Source: Rhabdaerophilum sp. SD176 (GTDB taxonomy: Bacteria; Pseudomonadota; Alphaproteobacteria; Rhizobiales; Beijerinckiaceae). From it: DNA of 64,000 nt. Location of the stretch: contig NZ_JARJNS010000001.1 of the NCBI RefSeq assembly GCF_030143245.1, positions 186,001-250,000 of the forward strand, given 5' to 3'. Under the pieces are notes generated by a model. The model did no database searches, was not told the DNA's origin, and saw only the letters and a list, made by a program, of their open reading frames with translations. Of the stretch, positions 8,720 through 21,960 are shown piece after piece. The translations under genes and the position numbers were made by a program. Position 1 is the first letter of the stretch; each line of letters begins with the position of its first letter.

Positions 8720-8875
8720 TCAGGCGCCGACTGCCTGGCGGGCCGCCTGTTCGATGCTGCCGCGGTTCAGGCCGATATCGGCGAGCTCGCGGTCGGAAAG
8801 CTGCGAGAGGATCTCGACATTCCGACGGAAACGCAGCCACGACTGGATGCGGGCGATAATGTGGGTCAGGATCAT
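8720..8875 (-). CDS. DUF1127 small protein (YjiS-like)
   Basis: The 51-residue product is almost all DUF1127 domain, with the typical LSDRELADIGLNRGSIEQA ending. DUF1127 proteins are small basic proteins. In alphaproteobacteria, members affect phosphate and carbon metabolism or RNA turnover, and CcaF1 of Rhodobacter binds RNA. I chose the ATG at 8875 because GGAGAAG lies five bases upstream and the domain begins there; an upstream in-frame ATG at 8956 would add 27 unlike residues. The gene has its own promoter and is followed by a row of hairpins that look like a small-RNA locus. Confidence 0.88.
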   Translation of the reverse strand: MILTHIIARIQSWLRFRRNVEILSQLSDRELADIGLNRGSIEQAARQAVGA

Positions 8876-8959
8876 GGGTCTTCTCCAGAATTGAATGTCG
8901 CGACCCGCCGACTGCCGCTGCATCACCGTGAGGGACGCTGCCGTCGTCTTGGGCATGGC

Positions 8960-8987
8960 TGCTTATGTGCAGTGCAAAAAAGGCAAA
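8960..8987 (-). promoter_or_regulatory. Putative promoter of the DUF1127 gene
   Basis: On the minus strand, TTTGCC (8982-8987) and TAAGCA (8960-8965) are separated by 16 bases. Transcription would begin near 8953 and leave a leader of about 78 bases. Confidence 0.4.
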
Positions 8988-9023
8988 GTCTAGGCAGAGC
9001 TGGCGCCTCAGCGGCCACCAGAT

Positions 9024-9038
9024 ATGCGGATTACGCAT
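9024..9038. promoter_or_regulatory. Dyad of LysR-type (T-N11-A) upstream of the DUF1127 promoter
   Basis: ATGCG-GATTA-CGCAT is a perfect 15-base dyad containing T-N11-A, the LysR-type consensus shape. Its centre lies about 78 bases before the predicted transcription start. That is slightly further than the usual -65 activator site of LysR-type regulators, so the fit is approximate. Confidence 0.4.
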
Positions 9039-9084
9039 GCCTGTTTGATAAAACTTTAATGATTGCGCGAGAACCGCCTGGGCC

Positions 9085-9710
9085 TCAGCTGGACGGCGCA
9101 ATGAAAGGCTGCGTGATTTCCCGAAAGACTTCCGTGGCTTCGAGCCGTGCAGCGAGCGCGGCCAGCCGCGGATGGGCCTCGAGCCGGCCGAGATCCGGAT
9201 GCGCCTCGCCCAGATGGCGCAGGATCGACACGGCCGTAATGTCCGGTTGGCTCATCCTGTCGTCGCTCCAGAACGGACCAGGGCGCGTGGCATAGGCCGC
9301 CTCGAGCCAGGCGAGACCGTCGCGGATCTGGCGCTGGCACCGTTCGACATAGAAGGCGGAAGGGGCCTCGTGCAGGCGCAACTCGTAGAACAGGGCCACG
9401 GCCTTGTCGCCGACACCCCCGGCAACGGCGCAGATGCGCATCGCCTCCGCCCGTACCAGCCCGCCGGCGGGCAACAGCCGGCGCTCCGGCTCGACCAGCC
9501 CGTCGAGATGGTCGAGGATTGCCTGGCTGTCGACAAGGGCCGTGCCATCCTCCAGCACCAGGGTCGGCACACGAAGCAGCGGATTATACGCGCGGATACG
9601 GTCGGCATCGCCGAAGACCGACCAGGGCGCATGCTCGAACGGGATCCCGTAGAGGCGCATCGTGATGGCGACCCGGCGGGTGAAGGGCGAATCGAATTGC
9701 CCGATCAGGA

Positions 9711-9714
<4 letters not shown>
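9085..9714 (-). CDS. Glutathione S-transferase family protein
   Basis: The 209-residue protein has the GST layout: an N-terminal thioredoxin fold with the [15 protein letters not shown] start and the [10 protein letters not shown] and DSQAILDHL glutathione-binding motifs, followed by a helical C-terminal domain with [12 protein letters not shown]. The catalytic residue is probably a Ser or Tyr near SPF, but the class is uncertain. The ATG overlaps the uvrA stop by four bases, so translation is probably coupled to uvrA and the gene may share its SOS control. The substrate cannot be told from sequence. Confidence 0.88.
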
Positions 9715-12662
<2,948 letters not shown>

Positions 12663-12793
12663 GACAAACCGGCTGAGGAGAGGGCTGTTCCTGCTCAAGT
12701 AAGGCGGGGGGCAGGGGGCTTCAACCGGGAATCGACATTCCCGACCGCGCTTTCCTGTAAAACAACCCTTGCACAGGCCGAGACATCCGTCTA

Positions 12794-12808
12794 GAACAAA
12801 AAGCGAAC
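12794..12808 (-). promoter_or_regulatory. LexA (SOS) box upstream of uvrA
   Basis: GAAC-AAAAAGC-GAAC has two half-sites with exactly seven bases between them, the alphaproteobacterial LexA operator (GTTC-N7-GTTC when read toward uvrA). uvrA is a classical SOS gene and lexA is in the same window. Confidence 0.8.
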
Positions 12809-12818
12809 AACATCACGA

Positions 12819-12843
12819 ATTGCTGACATACCTTGTCAGCAAT
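12819..12843. repeat. Perfect 25-base inverted repeat between the small exported-protein gene and uvrA
   Basis: Ten-base arms ATTGCTGACA and TGTCAGCAAT surround TACCT. It lies 13 bases after the stop of the minus-strand small gene and 10 bases before the SOS box. No T-run follows on either strand, so it may be an operator and not a terminator. Confidence 0.6.
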
Positions 12844-12856
12844 CCTCGGAGCATCG

Positions 12857-13150
12857 TCAGGAGGCGCCCATGGGAGCCCAGAAACAGGCCGGTTTCCCGG
12901 GGATCGAGATCATCTTTCCCTTGCCGTCTTCATGACGGCAGACATGAAACCGTCCATCGGGAGAGGGCCGGGCTTCCCGGTGGCCGATGAAGGTTCCGTC
13001 GAGGAGCATCCAGCCCCCGGTGGTGGACTTCACCTGCTCCACCGCCACGGGGTAGCAATCCCGGTCGGAGCAGCATTCATAGGGATACCAGCTATGGGCA
13101 AGGGCAGCGGTCGGAACAAGCAATACAAGAAGAGCAGAACCAAGCTTCAT
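12857..13150 (-). CDS. Small exported Cys-rich protein of unknown function
   Basis: The 97-residue product has a clear Sec signal peptide (MKLGSALLVLLVPTAALA) whose AxA site would leave a mature protein starting with His-Ser-Trp. The mature part has five Cys (ECC, DRDC, HVC, PAC), the motif WYPYECCSDRDCYPV and a C-terminal ACFWAP. Similar short proteins are common and unannotated in Rhizobiales. I recognise no domain with a known function. The start is supported by GGAGG five bases upstream of the ATG. A mature N-terminal His with further His residues could bind a metal, but this is a guess. Confidence 0.82.
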   Translation of the reverse strand: MKLGSALLVLLVPTAALAHSWYPYECCSDRDCYPVAVEQVKSTTGGWMLLDGTFIGHREARPSPDGRFHVCRHEDGKGKMISIPGKPACFWAPMGAS

Positions 13151-13444
13151 CAGAACCTCCAGGGCGCTTGACGTCAGAGACAACGGCAGGACGTGCGGCG
13201 CGCGGGGTGCGCGCCGTGGAGACAGCTTCACTTCATCTTCTGATTGTTGGGGGAGCCTGCCGTGGAGAAAGCAAAGCGACGGCAGCCCACCATCGAGACA
13301 GGCTATGGGACAGATGGTTAATTTTTTGTTTCCGGCCTTGTGCAGGGGCGCTGTGGACAAGGACAACGACCTTCTGTCCCCGGGGCTGGCACCTCACTAA
13401 GGTGCGGCGAAGTTGGATGGAACGGCAGCATTCGGGAGCAGGCC
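13151..13444. other. Divergent gap between the small exported-protein gene and ssb
   Basis: The 294 bases hold one strong hairpin, CGGCGCGC-N5-GCGCGCCG at 13196-13216, without a T-run, and an AT-rich patch near 13318-13330 (TTAATTTTTTG) that probably belongs to the ssb promoter. I find no GTTC-N7-GTTC SOS box and no credible gene here. Confidence 0.5.
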
Positions 13445-13948
13445 ATGGCCGGTAGCGTGAACAAGGTAATCCTCGTGGGCAATCTCGGGCGGGACCCGGA
13501 AACCCGTCGCCTGGCCAATGGCGACCCGGTGGTCAATCTCCGGATCGCCACGTCGGAAAGCTGGCGCGACAAGCAGTCGGGCGAGCGTCGCGAGAAGACC
13601 GAGTGGCACTCCGTCGTGATCTTCAACGAGAACCTCGCCAAGGTGGCGGAGCAATATCTCCGCAAGGGCTCGAAGATCTATGTCGAGGGCCAGCTGCAGA
13701 CCCGCGAATGGCAGGACAAGGATGGCCAGAAACGCTATTCGACCGAAATCGTCCTGCAGCGCTACCGCGGCGAACTGACCCTGCTCGACGGCCGCGAAGG
13801 CGGCGGCAGTGCCCCGCGCGAGGTCGATGACATGGGCGGCGGTGGCTATTCCGCGCCGCGCATGGGCAGCGGTAGCGGCGGTGGTGGCGGGGCGCGCCCG
13901 TCCGGAGGCGGCGGCCGCCCCGACATGGATGACGACATCCCGTTCTGA
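13445..13948 (+). CDS. ssb: Single-stranded DNA-binding protein SSB
   Basis: The 167-residue protein has the SSB OB fold at residues 1-110 ([60 protein letters not shown]). A Gly/Pro-rich flexible linker follows, and the acidic tail DMDDDIPF recruits partner proteins. I chose the ATG at 13445 because the conserved domain starts there and GGGAG precedes it. The placement next to uvrA, in divergent orientation across a small gene, is common in alphaproteobacteria. No SOS box is seen upstream. Confidence 0.97.
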   Translation: MAGSVNKVILVGNLGRDPETRRLANGDPVVNLRIATSESWRDKQSGERREKTEWHSVVIFNENLAKVAEQYLRKGSKIYVEGQLQTREWQDKDGQKRYSTEIVLQRYRGELTLLDGREGGGSAPREVDDMGGGGYSAPRMGSGSGGGGGARPSGGGGRPDMDDDIPF

Positions 13949-14004
13949 TCGGCGAGGCTGCACCACACAGCACCTCCGCCAAACACAGGGCCACAGCGGC
14001 AAGC

Positions 14005-14036
14005 GAAGCCCGCCCTGCAGGGACAGGACGGGCTTC
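14005..14036. repeat. Hairpin between convergent ssb and sulfurtransferase genes
   Basis: GAAGCCCG-C-CCTG pairs with CAGG-A-CGGGCTTC around a six-base loop. No T-run follows on either strand, so a terminator role is only possible. Confidence 0.4.
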
Positions 14037-14106
14037 CGGGGCCGATCCAGCTCAACAGCAACCGGATCGTGTTTGAGGAGCTTCCTTCAGGAGAGCCGGG
14101 GGTTGT

Positions 14107-15051
14107 TCAGGAACCCGAGCCAGCAGGCTTCTCGACAGGACCTTTTTTCTCCAGCGAGTATTCGAGCATCGAGCCGTCATAGAGCTTCACGCCGGGCAGG
14201 CCGAGCACTTCGCTCATCACGAACCAGTCAGTCGCCGCCCAGTGGCCGGTGTTGCAATAGGCGATCGCACCGCTGGCATTGGCCGCCGCGCTGAATTCAC
14301 GGGCAAGCGAGGCCTTGTCCTTCAGTCGGTTGTCGGCCGTGAAGGCACGGGCATGCGAGATGTTGACAGCACCTGGAATATGGCCGGCCACCGGGATGGC
14401 CTTGTGCTTTTCCTTGCCGCTGAAGAAACTTTCCGGCCGGCTGTCCACCAGCAGCGTGCCGGATTCATGCGCCTTCAGCACGTCTCCCAGCCGGGCGCGC
14501 AGGCTTTCGTCAGGCCGGGCTTCGTAGATAGCAGGAACCGGCGTTGTATCCCCGGTAGCGACCGGGCGGGCCTTGACGTCGGTCCAGCCCTTGTAGCCGC
14601 CATCGAGAATGGCGATCGAGGCATGGCCCATGGCCTTGAACGACCAGTAGACTCGCGCCGCCGCGCCGAAGCTGCTGCTGTCGGTACCCTCATGCACGAT
14701 CACCACGTCCGATTCCGGCGCGATGCCGAGATCACCGGCCAGCGCCTCGAACTGCGCCGGCTCAGGCAGGTAGAGCGAGGTATTCTCACGCGGCAGGCGC
14801 CAGCTGGCATGGCCGTAATCGGCATGGACCGCACCGGGAATATGCCCGGCCTGGAACAGGGCGCGGCCCTTTTCGTGCGTCTCGCCAGAGCGGATATCCA
14901 CGACAACAAGGTTTGGGTCGCCGAGGCGTGCGGAGAGGCCACCGGCATCGATCAGGCCACGCAACGGCGTGCCAGCCAAAGCGGCGGCCAGCGGTGTCAG
15001 CAAGGCGCCGGCAACAAGGGAAGCCAGGACGAAGCGACGATGAAGGAACAT
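14107..15051 (-). CDS. Exported sulfurtransferase (thiosulfate/3-mercaptopyruvate type, tandem rhodanese)
   Basis: The 314-residue protein has an N-terminal signal (MFLHRRFVLASLVAGALL, cleavage near LAG) and two rhodanese domains. The first, non-catalytic domain spans about 35-165 and the catalytic one about 180-300. The active-site loop is YCNTGHWAA, with the Cys that carries the persulfide; the loop differs from the CGTG or CRxG forms of the best-known enzymes, so substrate choice is uncertain. A periplasmic place is predicted. The gene is divergent from an Lrp-type regulator, which may control it through the shared AT-rich promoter region. Confidence 0.88.
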   Translation of the reverse strand: MFLHRRFVLASLVAGALLTPLAAALAGTPLRGLIDAGGLSARLGDPNLVVVDIRSGETHEKGRALFQAGHIPGAVHADYGHASWRLPRENTSLYLPEPAQFEALAGDLGIAPESDVVIVHEGTDSSSFGAAARVYWSFKAMGHASIAILDGGYKGWTDVKARPVATGDTTPVPAIYEARPDESLRARLGDVLKAHESGTLLVDSRPESFFSGKEKHKAIPVAGHIPGAVNISHARAFTADNRLKDKASLAREFSAAANASGAIAYCNTGHWAATDWFVMSEVLGLPGVKLYDGSMLEYSLEKKGPVEKPAGSGS

Positions 15052-15096
15052 GAGTCGATCCTCTAGGGGCTGGCTCTGGCAGCCCGACATGGCCTT

Positions 15097-15125
15097 GATT
15101 TAGAAAAATCTTCTTCCATTGACAA
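15097..15125 (-). promoter_or_regulatory. Putative promoter of the sulfurtransferase gene
   Basis: On the minus strand TTGTCA (15120-15125) and TAAATC (15097-15102) are separated by 17 bases. This is a good sigma70 match in an otherwise GC-rich window. Confidence 0.5.
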
Positions 15126-15137
15126 TTGAAGCAATTG
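15123..15137. promoter_or_regulatory. Candidate Lrp-type operator in the divergent promoter region
   Basis: CAATTG-AAG-CAATTG forms a symmetric dyad in an AT-rich 40-base patch. It overlaps the -35 of the sulfurtransferase promoter and lies about 90 bases before the Lrp-type gene. Confidence 0.4.
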
Positions 15138-15228
15138 ATATAGGGAAATCCTTCCAAATTCGGATCGGCTTCAGGAACGGTCGACCGTTTCGGGGCAGGA
15201 GAAGCAAAAGGGTTTCTGGAGGCGCGGA

Positions 15229-15720
15229 ATGGATTCTTTCGATCGGGCGATCCTGTCGCTGATCCAGGCAGACGGCTCGCTTCCCCTGAACGAGATCGCC
15301 TCGCGCGTCGGCCTGTCGCCGACCCCATGCTGGAACCGCATCCGCAAGATGGAGGAGTCAGGCATCATCGCGCGCCGGGTTGCCATTCTGGATGCTGCGA
15401 AACTTGGTCTCGGCGTGACGATTTTCGTCTCGATCGAGACATCGGATCATTCCGAAGGCTGGCTTGCCCGCTTTGCCGAAGCCGTGAAGGACATGCCGGA
15501 GGTCGTCGATGTCTACCGCATGTCCGGCGATGTCGACTACATGATGCGGGTGGTCGTGCCTGGTATCGACGCCTATGACGATTTCTACCGCCGGCTGATC
15601 AAGGCCGTTCCGCTCAAGAACGTGACGTCGCGCTTCGCGATGGAGAAGATCAAGGCGACGACGGCTTTGCCGCTCGAGCAATCACCGGTCTTCAAGGCCC
15701 GGAAAAAGACGCTGAAATAG
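15229..15720 (+). CDS. Lrp/AsnC family transcriptional regulator
   Basis: The 163-residue protein has the N-terminal helix-turn-helix of the Lrp/AsnC family (LPLNEIASRVGLSPTPCWNRI, about 18-38) and a C-terminal RAM domain (about 70-150) with the SGDVDYMMRVVVPG ligand-binding motif. Such regulators sense amino acids or related compounds and often control a neighbouring divergent gene. Here that gene is the exported sulfurtransferase, so a sulfur amino acid such as cysteine is a reasonable but unproven effector. Confidence 0.93.
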   Translation: MDSFDRAILSLIQADGSLPLNEIASRVGLSPTPCWNRIRKMEESGIIARRVAILDAAKLGLGVTIFVSIETSDHSEGWLARFAEAVKDMPEVVDVYRMSGDVDYMMRVVVPGIDAYDDFYRRLIKAVPLKNVTSRFAMEKIKATTALPLEQSPVFKARKKTLK

Positions 15721-15730
15721 TCCGGCCTGC

Positions 15731-16363
15731 TCAGCGGACAGCCTTGATCCCGTCGATCACGAACTGCACGGCCAAAGCGGCGAGGATCACCCCCAGCAGA
15801 CGGGTCAGCACCAGATTGCCGGTCACGCCCAGAAGCTTCGACAGCCTGTCGGCGATCAGGAAAACCAGCAGGCACGAGATCGAGACCAGCGCGATCACCG
15901 CCACCAGCGCGCCAAGTTTCACGCCGTCTCCACCGGCCGAACCCGCAATCAGCATCGTCGCGGTGATCGTGCCCGGCCCTGCCATCAGCGGAATGGCCAG
16001 CGGAAAGGCCGCGATGTTGCGGATATGGTCCTCGTCGATGGCCGTGCGCGCCACATTGTTCTTCCGCCGGCCCCGCAACTCGAAAATCATCTCGAACGCA
16101 ATCCAGAACAGCAACAAACCGCCGGCAATCCGGAAGGCCGGGAAGCCGATGCCGAGCGCGCCGAGCACCGGCTGCCCGAAAAAGGCAAAACCGAGCATGA
16201 TTGCCCCGGCAATGATCGTCGCGCGGACAGCCACGTTCCGCCGCTCGGCCGGTGTCAGCCCGACAGTCAGGCTGAGGAAGATCGGCGCCAGGCCCGGCGG
16301 ATCAACCGTGACCATCAGCGTTGTCAGGGCGGCGAGAAAATACTCGGTGACCGCTGCGCTCAT
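15731..16363 (-). CDS. MarC family integral membrane protein
   Basis: The 210-residue protein has six predicted membrane helices and the MarC family features: FLAALTTLMVTVDPPGLAPIF at the N-terminus, GIGFPAFRIAGGLLLFWIAFEM in the middle, and PLAIPLMAGPGTITATMLIA. The function of MarC proteins is unknown; an early link to multiple antibiotic resistance in E. coli was not supported. I chose the ATG at 16363 because GGGAGA lies six bases upstream; the in-frame ATG at 16369 would touch that site. It is convergent with the Lrp-type gene, 10 bases apart. Confidence 0.9.
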   Translation of the reverse strand: MSAAVTEYFLAALTTLMVTVDPPGLAPIFLSLTVGLTPAERRNVAVRATIIAGAIMLGFAFFGQPVLGALGIGFPAFRIAGGLLLFWIAFEMIFELRGRRKNNVARTAIDEDHIRNIAAFPLAIPLMAGPGTITATMLIAGSAGGDGVKLGALVAVIALVSISCLLVFLIADRLSKLLGVTGNLVLTRLLGVILAALAVQFVIDGIKAVR

Positions 16364-16441
16364 TGCCATCTCCCGCCTTGCCGGCGCTGAAAACCGATGT
16401 AAGTACACATTACATTCAATGCGAGGCGACAGGACCGCGCC

Positions 16442-16843
16442 ATGACCCTAGCGCCTTTTTATGCTGCCCCGCTCTTTGTCAAGCTTCACATTCTCTCGGC
16501 ACTGCTGGTTGTCGCACTCACGCCATTCCAGTTCGTCGGCTTCCGCAAGGGCAGTCCGGGCCACCGACTGACTGGGCGGCTCTGGCTTCTCGCCATGATC
16601 GCCGTGGCACTTACCTCGCTGACCATCTCCTCGCGGTTCCGGTATTCGATAGCCGGGTTCGGCCTGATCCACCTGCTCTCCCTTCTCACGCTCGCCTCTT
16701 GCTACGGCGCGTGGCAAGCGGCGCGTAACCATGCGGTCGAACGCCATCGCCAGATGCTGGTCGGCCTTACCGCAAGCTTTTTCTTGGCAGGGGCCTTCAC
16801 CTTCCTCCCGGAACGGATCATGCACCGGATCGTGGCCGGGTGA
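16442..16843 (+). CDS. DUF2306-type small membrane protein
   Basis: The 133-residue protein has four predicted membrane helices (about 12-30, 45-65, 70-90 and 105-125). The motif FRKGSPGHRLTGRLWL and a later ERHRQMLVGL are typical of DUF2306, a family of predicted haem- or quinone-linked membrane proteins with unknown function. The gene stands alone between marC, which is divergent, and gyrA. Confidence 0.78.
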   Translation: MTLAPFYAAPLFVKLHILSALLVVALTPFQFVGFRKGSPGHRLTGRLWLLAMIAVALTSLTISSRFRYSIAGFGLIHLLSLLTLASCYGAWQAARNHAVERHRQMLVGLTASFFLAGAFTFLPERIMHRIVAG

Positions 16844-16974
16844 GGGGACTTATCCCCATGCCGCATTCGCATCTCGCCGCGGAATCGCCTAGAAGACAGC
16901 GGACAGGCATGTGGCAGGGCCCCGCCCGGTCCGGCCATGCCGAAGACCCGTTTCTCTGAACTTGGGATTCATCC

Positions 16975-19719
16975 TTGTCCGACGACCAGAACGACAAAAA
17001 GCCCGGTCTTCCCTCCGGAGACGGCTCCGATATCCGTCCGATCTCGATCACGGACGAGATGAAGCGCTCCTATCTCGATTATGCGATGAGCGTGATCGTG
17101 AGCCGGGCGCTGCCGGATGCCCGCGACGGGCTGAAGCCCGTGCATCGCCGCATTCTCTTCTCGATGCACGAAAACGGCTACACGCCGGAAAAGGCCTATC
17201 GCAAATCGGCCCGCGTCGTCGGTGACGTCATCGGTAAGTATCACCCCCATGGTGACCAGTCGATCTACGACGCCATGGTCCGGATGGCGCAGGAATTCTC
17301 GATGCGCCTGATGCTGATCGACGGGCAGGGCAATTTCGGCTCTGTCGATGGTGATCCGCCCGCAGCGATGCGCTACACGGAATCGCGCCTGTCCAAGCCG
17401 GCAGTGACCCTGCTGGAGGATCTGGACGAGGACACCGTCAACTTCCAGCCGAACTACGATGGCTCGGAACATGAGCCGACGGTTCTGCCAGCGCGCTTCC
17501 CGAATCTGCTGGTCAACGGCGCGGGTGGCATTGCCGTCGGCATGGCCACGAACATCCCGCCGCACAATCTCGGCGAAGTCATCAACGCCGCTCTGGCGCT
17601 GATGGCCAATCCGGAACTCGAGATCGAGGACCTGAACGAGATCATTCTCGGCCCGGATTTCCCGACCGGCGGCTATATTCTCGGCCGCTCGGGCATCCGC
17701 TCGGCTTACCATACCGGCCGCGGCTCGGTGGTGATGCGGGCGCGGGCGACGATCGAGGAAATCCGCAAGGATCGCGAGGCGATCATCGTCAGCGAGATCC
17801 CGTATCAGGTGAACAAGGCCACGCTGATCGAGCGGATCGCCGAACTCGTGCGCGAGAAGAAGCTCGAAGGCATTGCCGACCTGCGCGACGAGAGCGACCG
17901 CCAGGGCATGCGTATCGTCATCGAGCTGAAGCGCGATGCGGTGGGCGATGTCGTGCTCAACCAGCTCTACCGCTACACGGCGCTGCAATCGAGCTTCGGC
18001 GTCAACATGGTCGCGCTCAATGGCGGCCGGCCGGAGCTGATGAATCTGAAGGACCTGCTTTCGGCCTTCATCGCCTTCCGCGAGGAGGTGATCAGCCGCC
18101 GGACCAAGTTCCGCCTCAACAAGGCGCGGGACCGGGCGCATGTCCTTGTCGGCCTCGCCATCGCAGTCGCCAATATCGACGAGGTCATCGCCACGATCCG
18201 CACCTCGCCGGACACACCGACGGCACGCGAGCGCCTGATGTCGCGCGACTGGCCGGCGGAGCAGGTGGAGTCGCTGATCGCGTTGATTGATGATCCGCTC
18301 CACCGCGTCACGGAAGGCGGCACCTACCGGCTCTCGGAGCGGCAGGCCAATGCCATCCTCGAACTGCGCCTCAACCGCCTGACGGCCCTCGGGCGCGAGG
18401 AGATCGCCGGCGAACTGGAAAAGATCGCGGCAGAGATCCGCGACTTCCTTGACATCCTCTCGTCGCGGGTGCGCATCCACAGCATTATCAGCGACGAGCT
18501 GACCCAGATCCGCGATGCTTTCGCCACGCCGCGCCGCACCGAGATCACGGATTCGGACTCGGATATGGAGGACGAGGACCTTATCGCCCGCGAGGACATG
18601 GTCGTCACCTTCTCGCATTCCGGCTACATCAAGCGCGTCCCGCTCTCAACCTACCGCGCCCAGAGGCGCGGCGGGAAAGGCCGCTCCGGCATGTCCACAC
18701 GCGACGAGGATTTCGTCTCGCGGCTCTTCGTCGCCTCCACGCATACGCCGATCCTGTTTTTCTCCTCGGCCGGGCAGGTCTACAAGGAGAAGGTCTGGCG
18801 GCTGCCGATCGCGCCGCCGAATGGCCGTGGCAAGGCGCTGATCAACATGCTGCCCCTCGACAAGGACGAGCGCATCACCACGATCATGCCGCTGCCGGAG
18901 GATGAGACCACCTGGGATGCGCTGGACGTGATGTTCGCCACGGAATCCGGCAATGTCCGCCGCAACAAGCTGTCGGATTTCATCCAGGTCAACCGCAACG
19001 GCAAGATTGCGATGAAGCTGGACGAGGGCGATCATATCGTCGATGTCGCGACCTGCTCGGAAGCCGATGACGTGCTGCTGACCACAGCCCTTGGCCAGTG
19101 CATCCGCTTTTCGGTGGACGAGGTTCGCGTCTTCAAGGGCCGTGATTCCACCGGCGTGCGCGGAATCAATCTCGGCAGCAAGGACCGCGTGATCTCGCTC
19201 ACCATCCTGCGCCATGCCGAGGCCTCCTCGGACGAGCGCGCGGCCTATCTCAAGATGCGCCGTGCCATGAACGGCGAGGTCGGCCCCGATGAAGGCGCCG
19301 ATGGCGAAGTCGAGGCCAATGCCGGCTTCGCCCTGCCGAACGAGCGTTATATCGAGATGAGCGCACAGGAACAGTTCGTCCTGACCATCTCCGAGAACGG
19401 CTACGGCAAGCGGACCTCCTCGTTCGAATACCGGATTACCGGGCGCGGCGGGAAGGGAATCGTGGCCATGGCCGTCAACGAGCGGAACGGCGATCTTGTC
19501 TCGTCCTTCCCGGTCGAGGAGACGGACCAGATCATGCTGGTCACCGATGGCGGCCAGCTCATCCGCTGCCCGGTCAACGGCATCCGCGTGGCCGGCCGCG
19601 GGACGCAGGGCGTGATCGTGTTCGACACGGCTGATGGCGAGAAGGTCGTCTCGGTCGAACGGGTCTCGGAGCCGGAGGGCGACGAAGGTGATGAAGGCGA
19701 GAGCGAGGGCGAGGGCTGA
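16975..19719 (+). CDS. gyrA: DNA gyrase subunit A
   Basis: GyrA is the DNA-breaking subunit of gyrase, which introduces negative supercoils. The 914-residue protein has the winged-helix domain with the catalytic Tyr in MRYTESRLS, the tower and coiled-coil region, and a C-terminal beta-pinwheel with the gyrase box [10 protein letters not shown], which marks gyrase and not topoisomerase IV. The start is a TTG at 16975, giving MSDDQNDKK as in relatives. The quinolone region reads [10 protein letters not shown], so the residue aligned with E. coli Ser83 is Gln. The C-terminus ends in an acidic tail. Confidence 0.97.
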   Translation: MSDDQNDKKPGLPSGDGSDIRPISITDEMKRSYLDYAMSVIVSRALPDARDGLKPVHRRILFSMHENGYTPEKAYRKSARVVGDVIGKYHPHGDQSIYDAMVRMAQEFSMRLMLIDGQGNFGSVDGDPPAAMRYTESRLSKPAVTLLEDLDEDTVNFQPNYDGSEHEPTVLPARFPNLLVNGAGGIAVGMATNIPPHNLGEVINAALALMANPELEIEDLNEIILGPDFPTGGYILGRSGIRSAYHTGRGSVVMRARATIEEIRKDREAIIVSEIPYQVNKATLIERIAELVREKKLEGIADLRDESDRQGMRIVIELKRDAVGDVVLNQLYRYTALQSSFGVNMVALNGGRPELMNLKDLLSAFIAFREEVISRRTKFRLNKARDRAHVLVGLAIAVANIDEVIATIRTSPDTPTARERLMSRDWPAEQVESLIALIDDPLHRVTEGGTYRLSERQANAILELRLNRLTALGREEIAGELEKIAAEIRDFLDILSSRVRIHSIISDELTQIRDAFATPRRTEITDSDSDMEDEDLIAREDMVVTFSHSGYIKRVPLSTYRAQRRGGKGRSGMSTRDEDFVSRLFVASTHTPILFFSSAGQVYKEKVWRLPIAPPNGRGKALINMLPLDKDERITTIMPLPEDETTWDALDVMFATESGNVRRNKLSDFIQVNRNGKIAMKLDEGDHIVDVATCSEADDVLLTTALGQCIRFSVDEVRVFKGRDSTGVRGINLGSKDRVISLTILRHAEASSDERAAYLKMRRAMNGEVGPDEGADGEVEANAGFALPNERYIEMSAQEQFVLTISENGYGKRTSSFEYRITGRGGKGIVAMAVNERNGDLVSSFPVEETDQIMLVTDGGQLIRCPVNGIRVAGRGTQGVIVFDTADGEKVVSVERVSEPEGDEGDEGESEGEG

Positions 19720-19743
19720 TTGCCCTTGCTCTCCTGATGCTGC

Positions 19744-19771
19744 TTGCCCGGACCACAAAAACCGATAAGCT
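19744..19771 (+). promoter_or_regulatory. Putative promoter of the thiC leader
   Basis: TTGCCC (19744-19749) and TAAGCT (19766-19771) are 16 bases apart. Transcription would begin near 19778, exactly where the riboswitch begins. Confidence 0.4.
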
Positions 19772-19777
19772 GGCTTT

Positions 19778-19868
19778 ATCCGAGGGGCGTCGCATCGGCG
19801 GCTGAGATTGGGGGAATGAACCCAAGCACCCTTAGAACCTGATCCGGGTCATGCCGGCGAAGGGACGG
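19778..19868 (+). ncRNA. TPP riboswitch (THI element) of thiC
   Basis: The core THI-box blocks are all present in order: GAGGGGCG, GGCTGAGA, ACCCTTAGAACCTGATC and the closing CCGGCGAAGGGA. The element binds thiamine pyrophosphate and normally shuts off thiC. The remaining leader (19869-20026) holds several GC-rich hairpins, including GGCCGAACGGCC and a CGCGGC-TCT-GCCGCG hairpin directly before the AAGGAAGG ribosome binding site. No T-run follows, so control of translation is more likely than of transcription. The 307 bases between gyrA and thiC contain nothing else I recognise. Confidence 0.95.
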
Positions 19869-19906
19869 GTCTGGTGCTGCAACACCGCTTTTCCTTTCCG
19901 TCGTGA

Positions 19907-21889
<1,983 letters not shown>

Positions 21890-21960
21890 CCGCGCCGGAG
21901 GGGCTGGCCTTTTGCCGTGAAATGCGGCAAGGGCATGCCCCACCAGTCGGGGAGACAGGA

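Noticed and set aside
13196-13216. Strong GC hairpin considered as a terminator
   Set aside because: There is no T-run on either strand and it lies upstream of both neighbouring genes, so it is noted only as a feature of the gap.
14107-15051. Twin-arginine signal in the sulfurtransferase
   Set aside because: HRRFVLA has two Arg but not the spacing of the RRxFLK motif; a Sec signal is the simpler reading.
16969-18618. Long open frame of about 550 codons antisense to gyrA
   Set aside because: The frame is a shadow of the high third-position GC of gyrA; it has no recognisable domain and a low-complexity Arg/Asp/His-rich composition.
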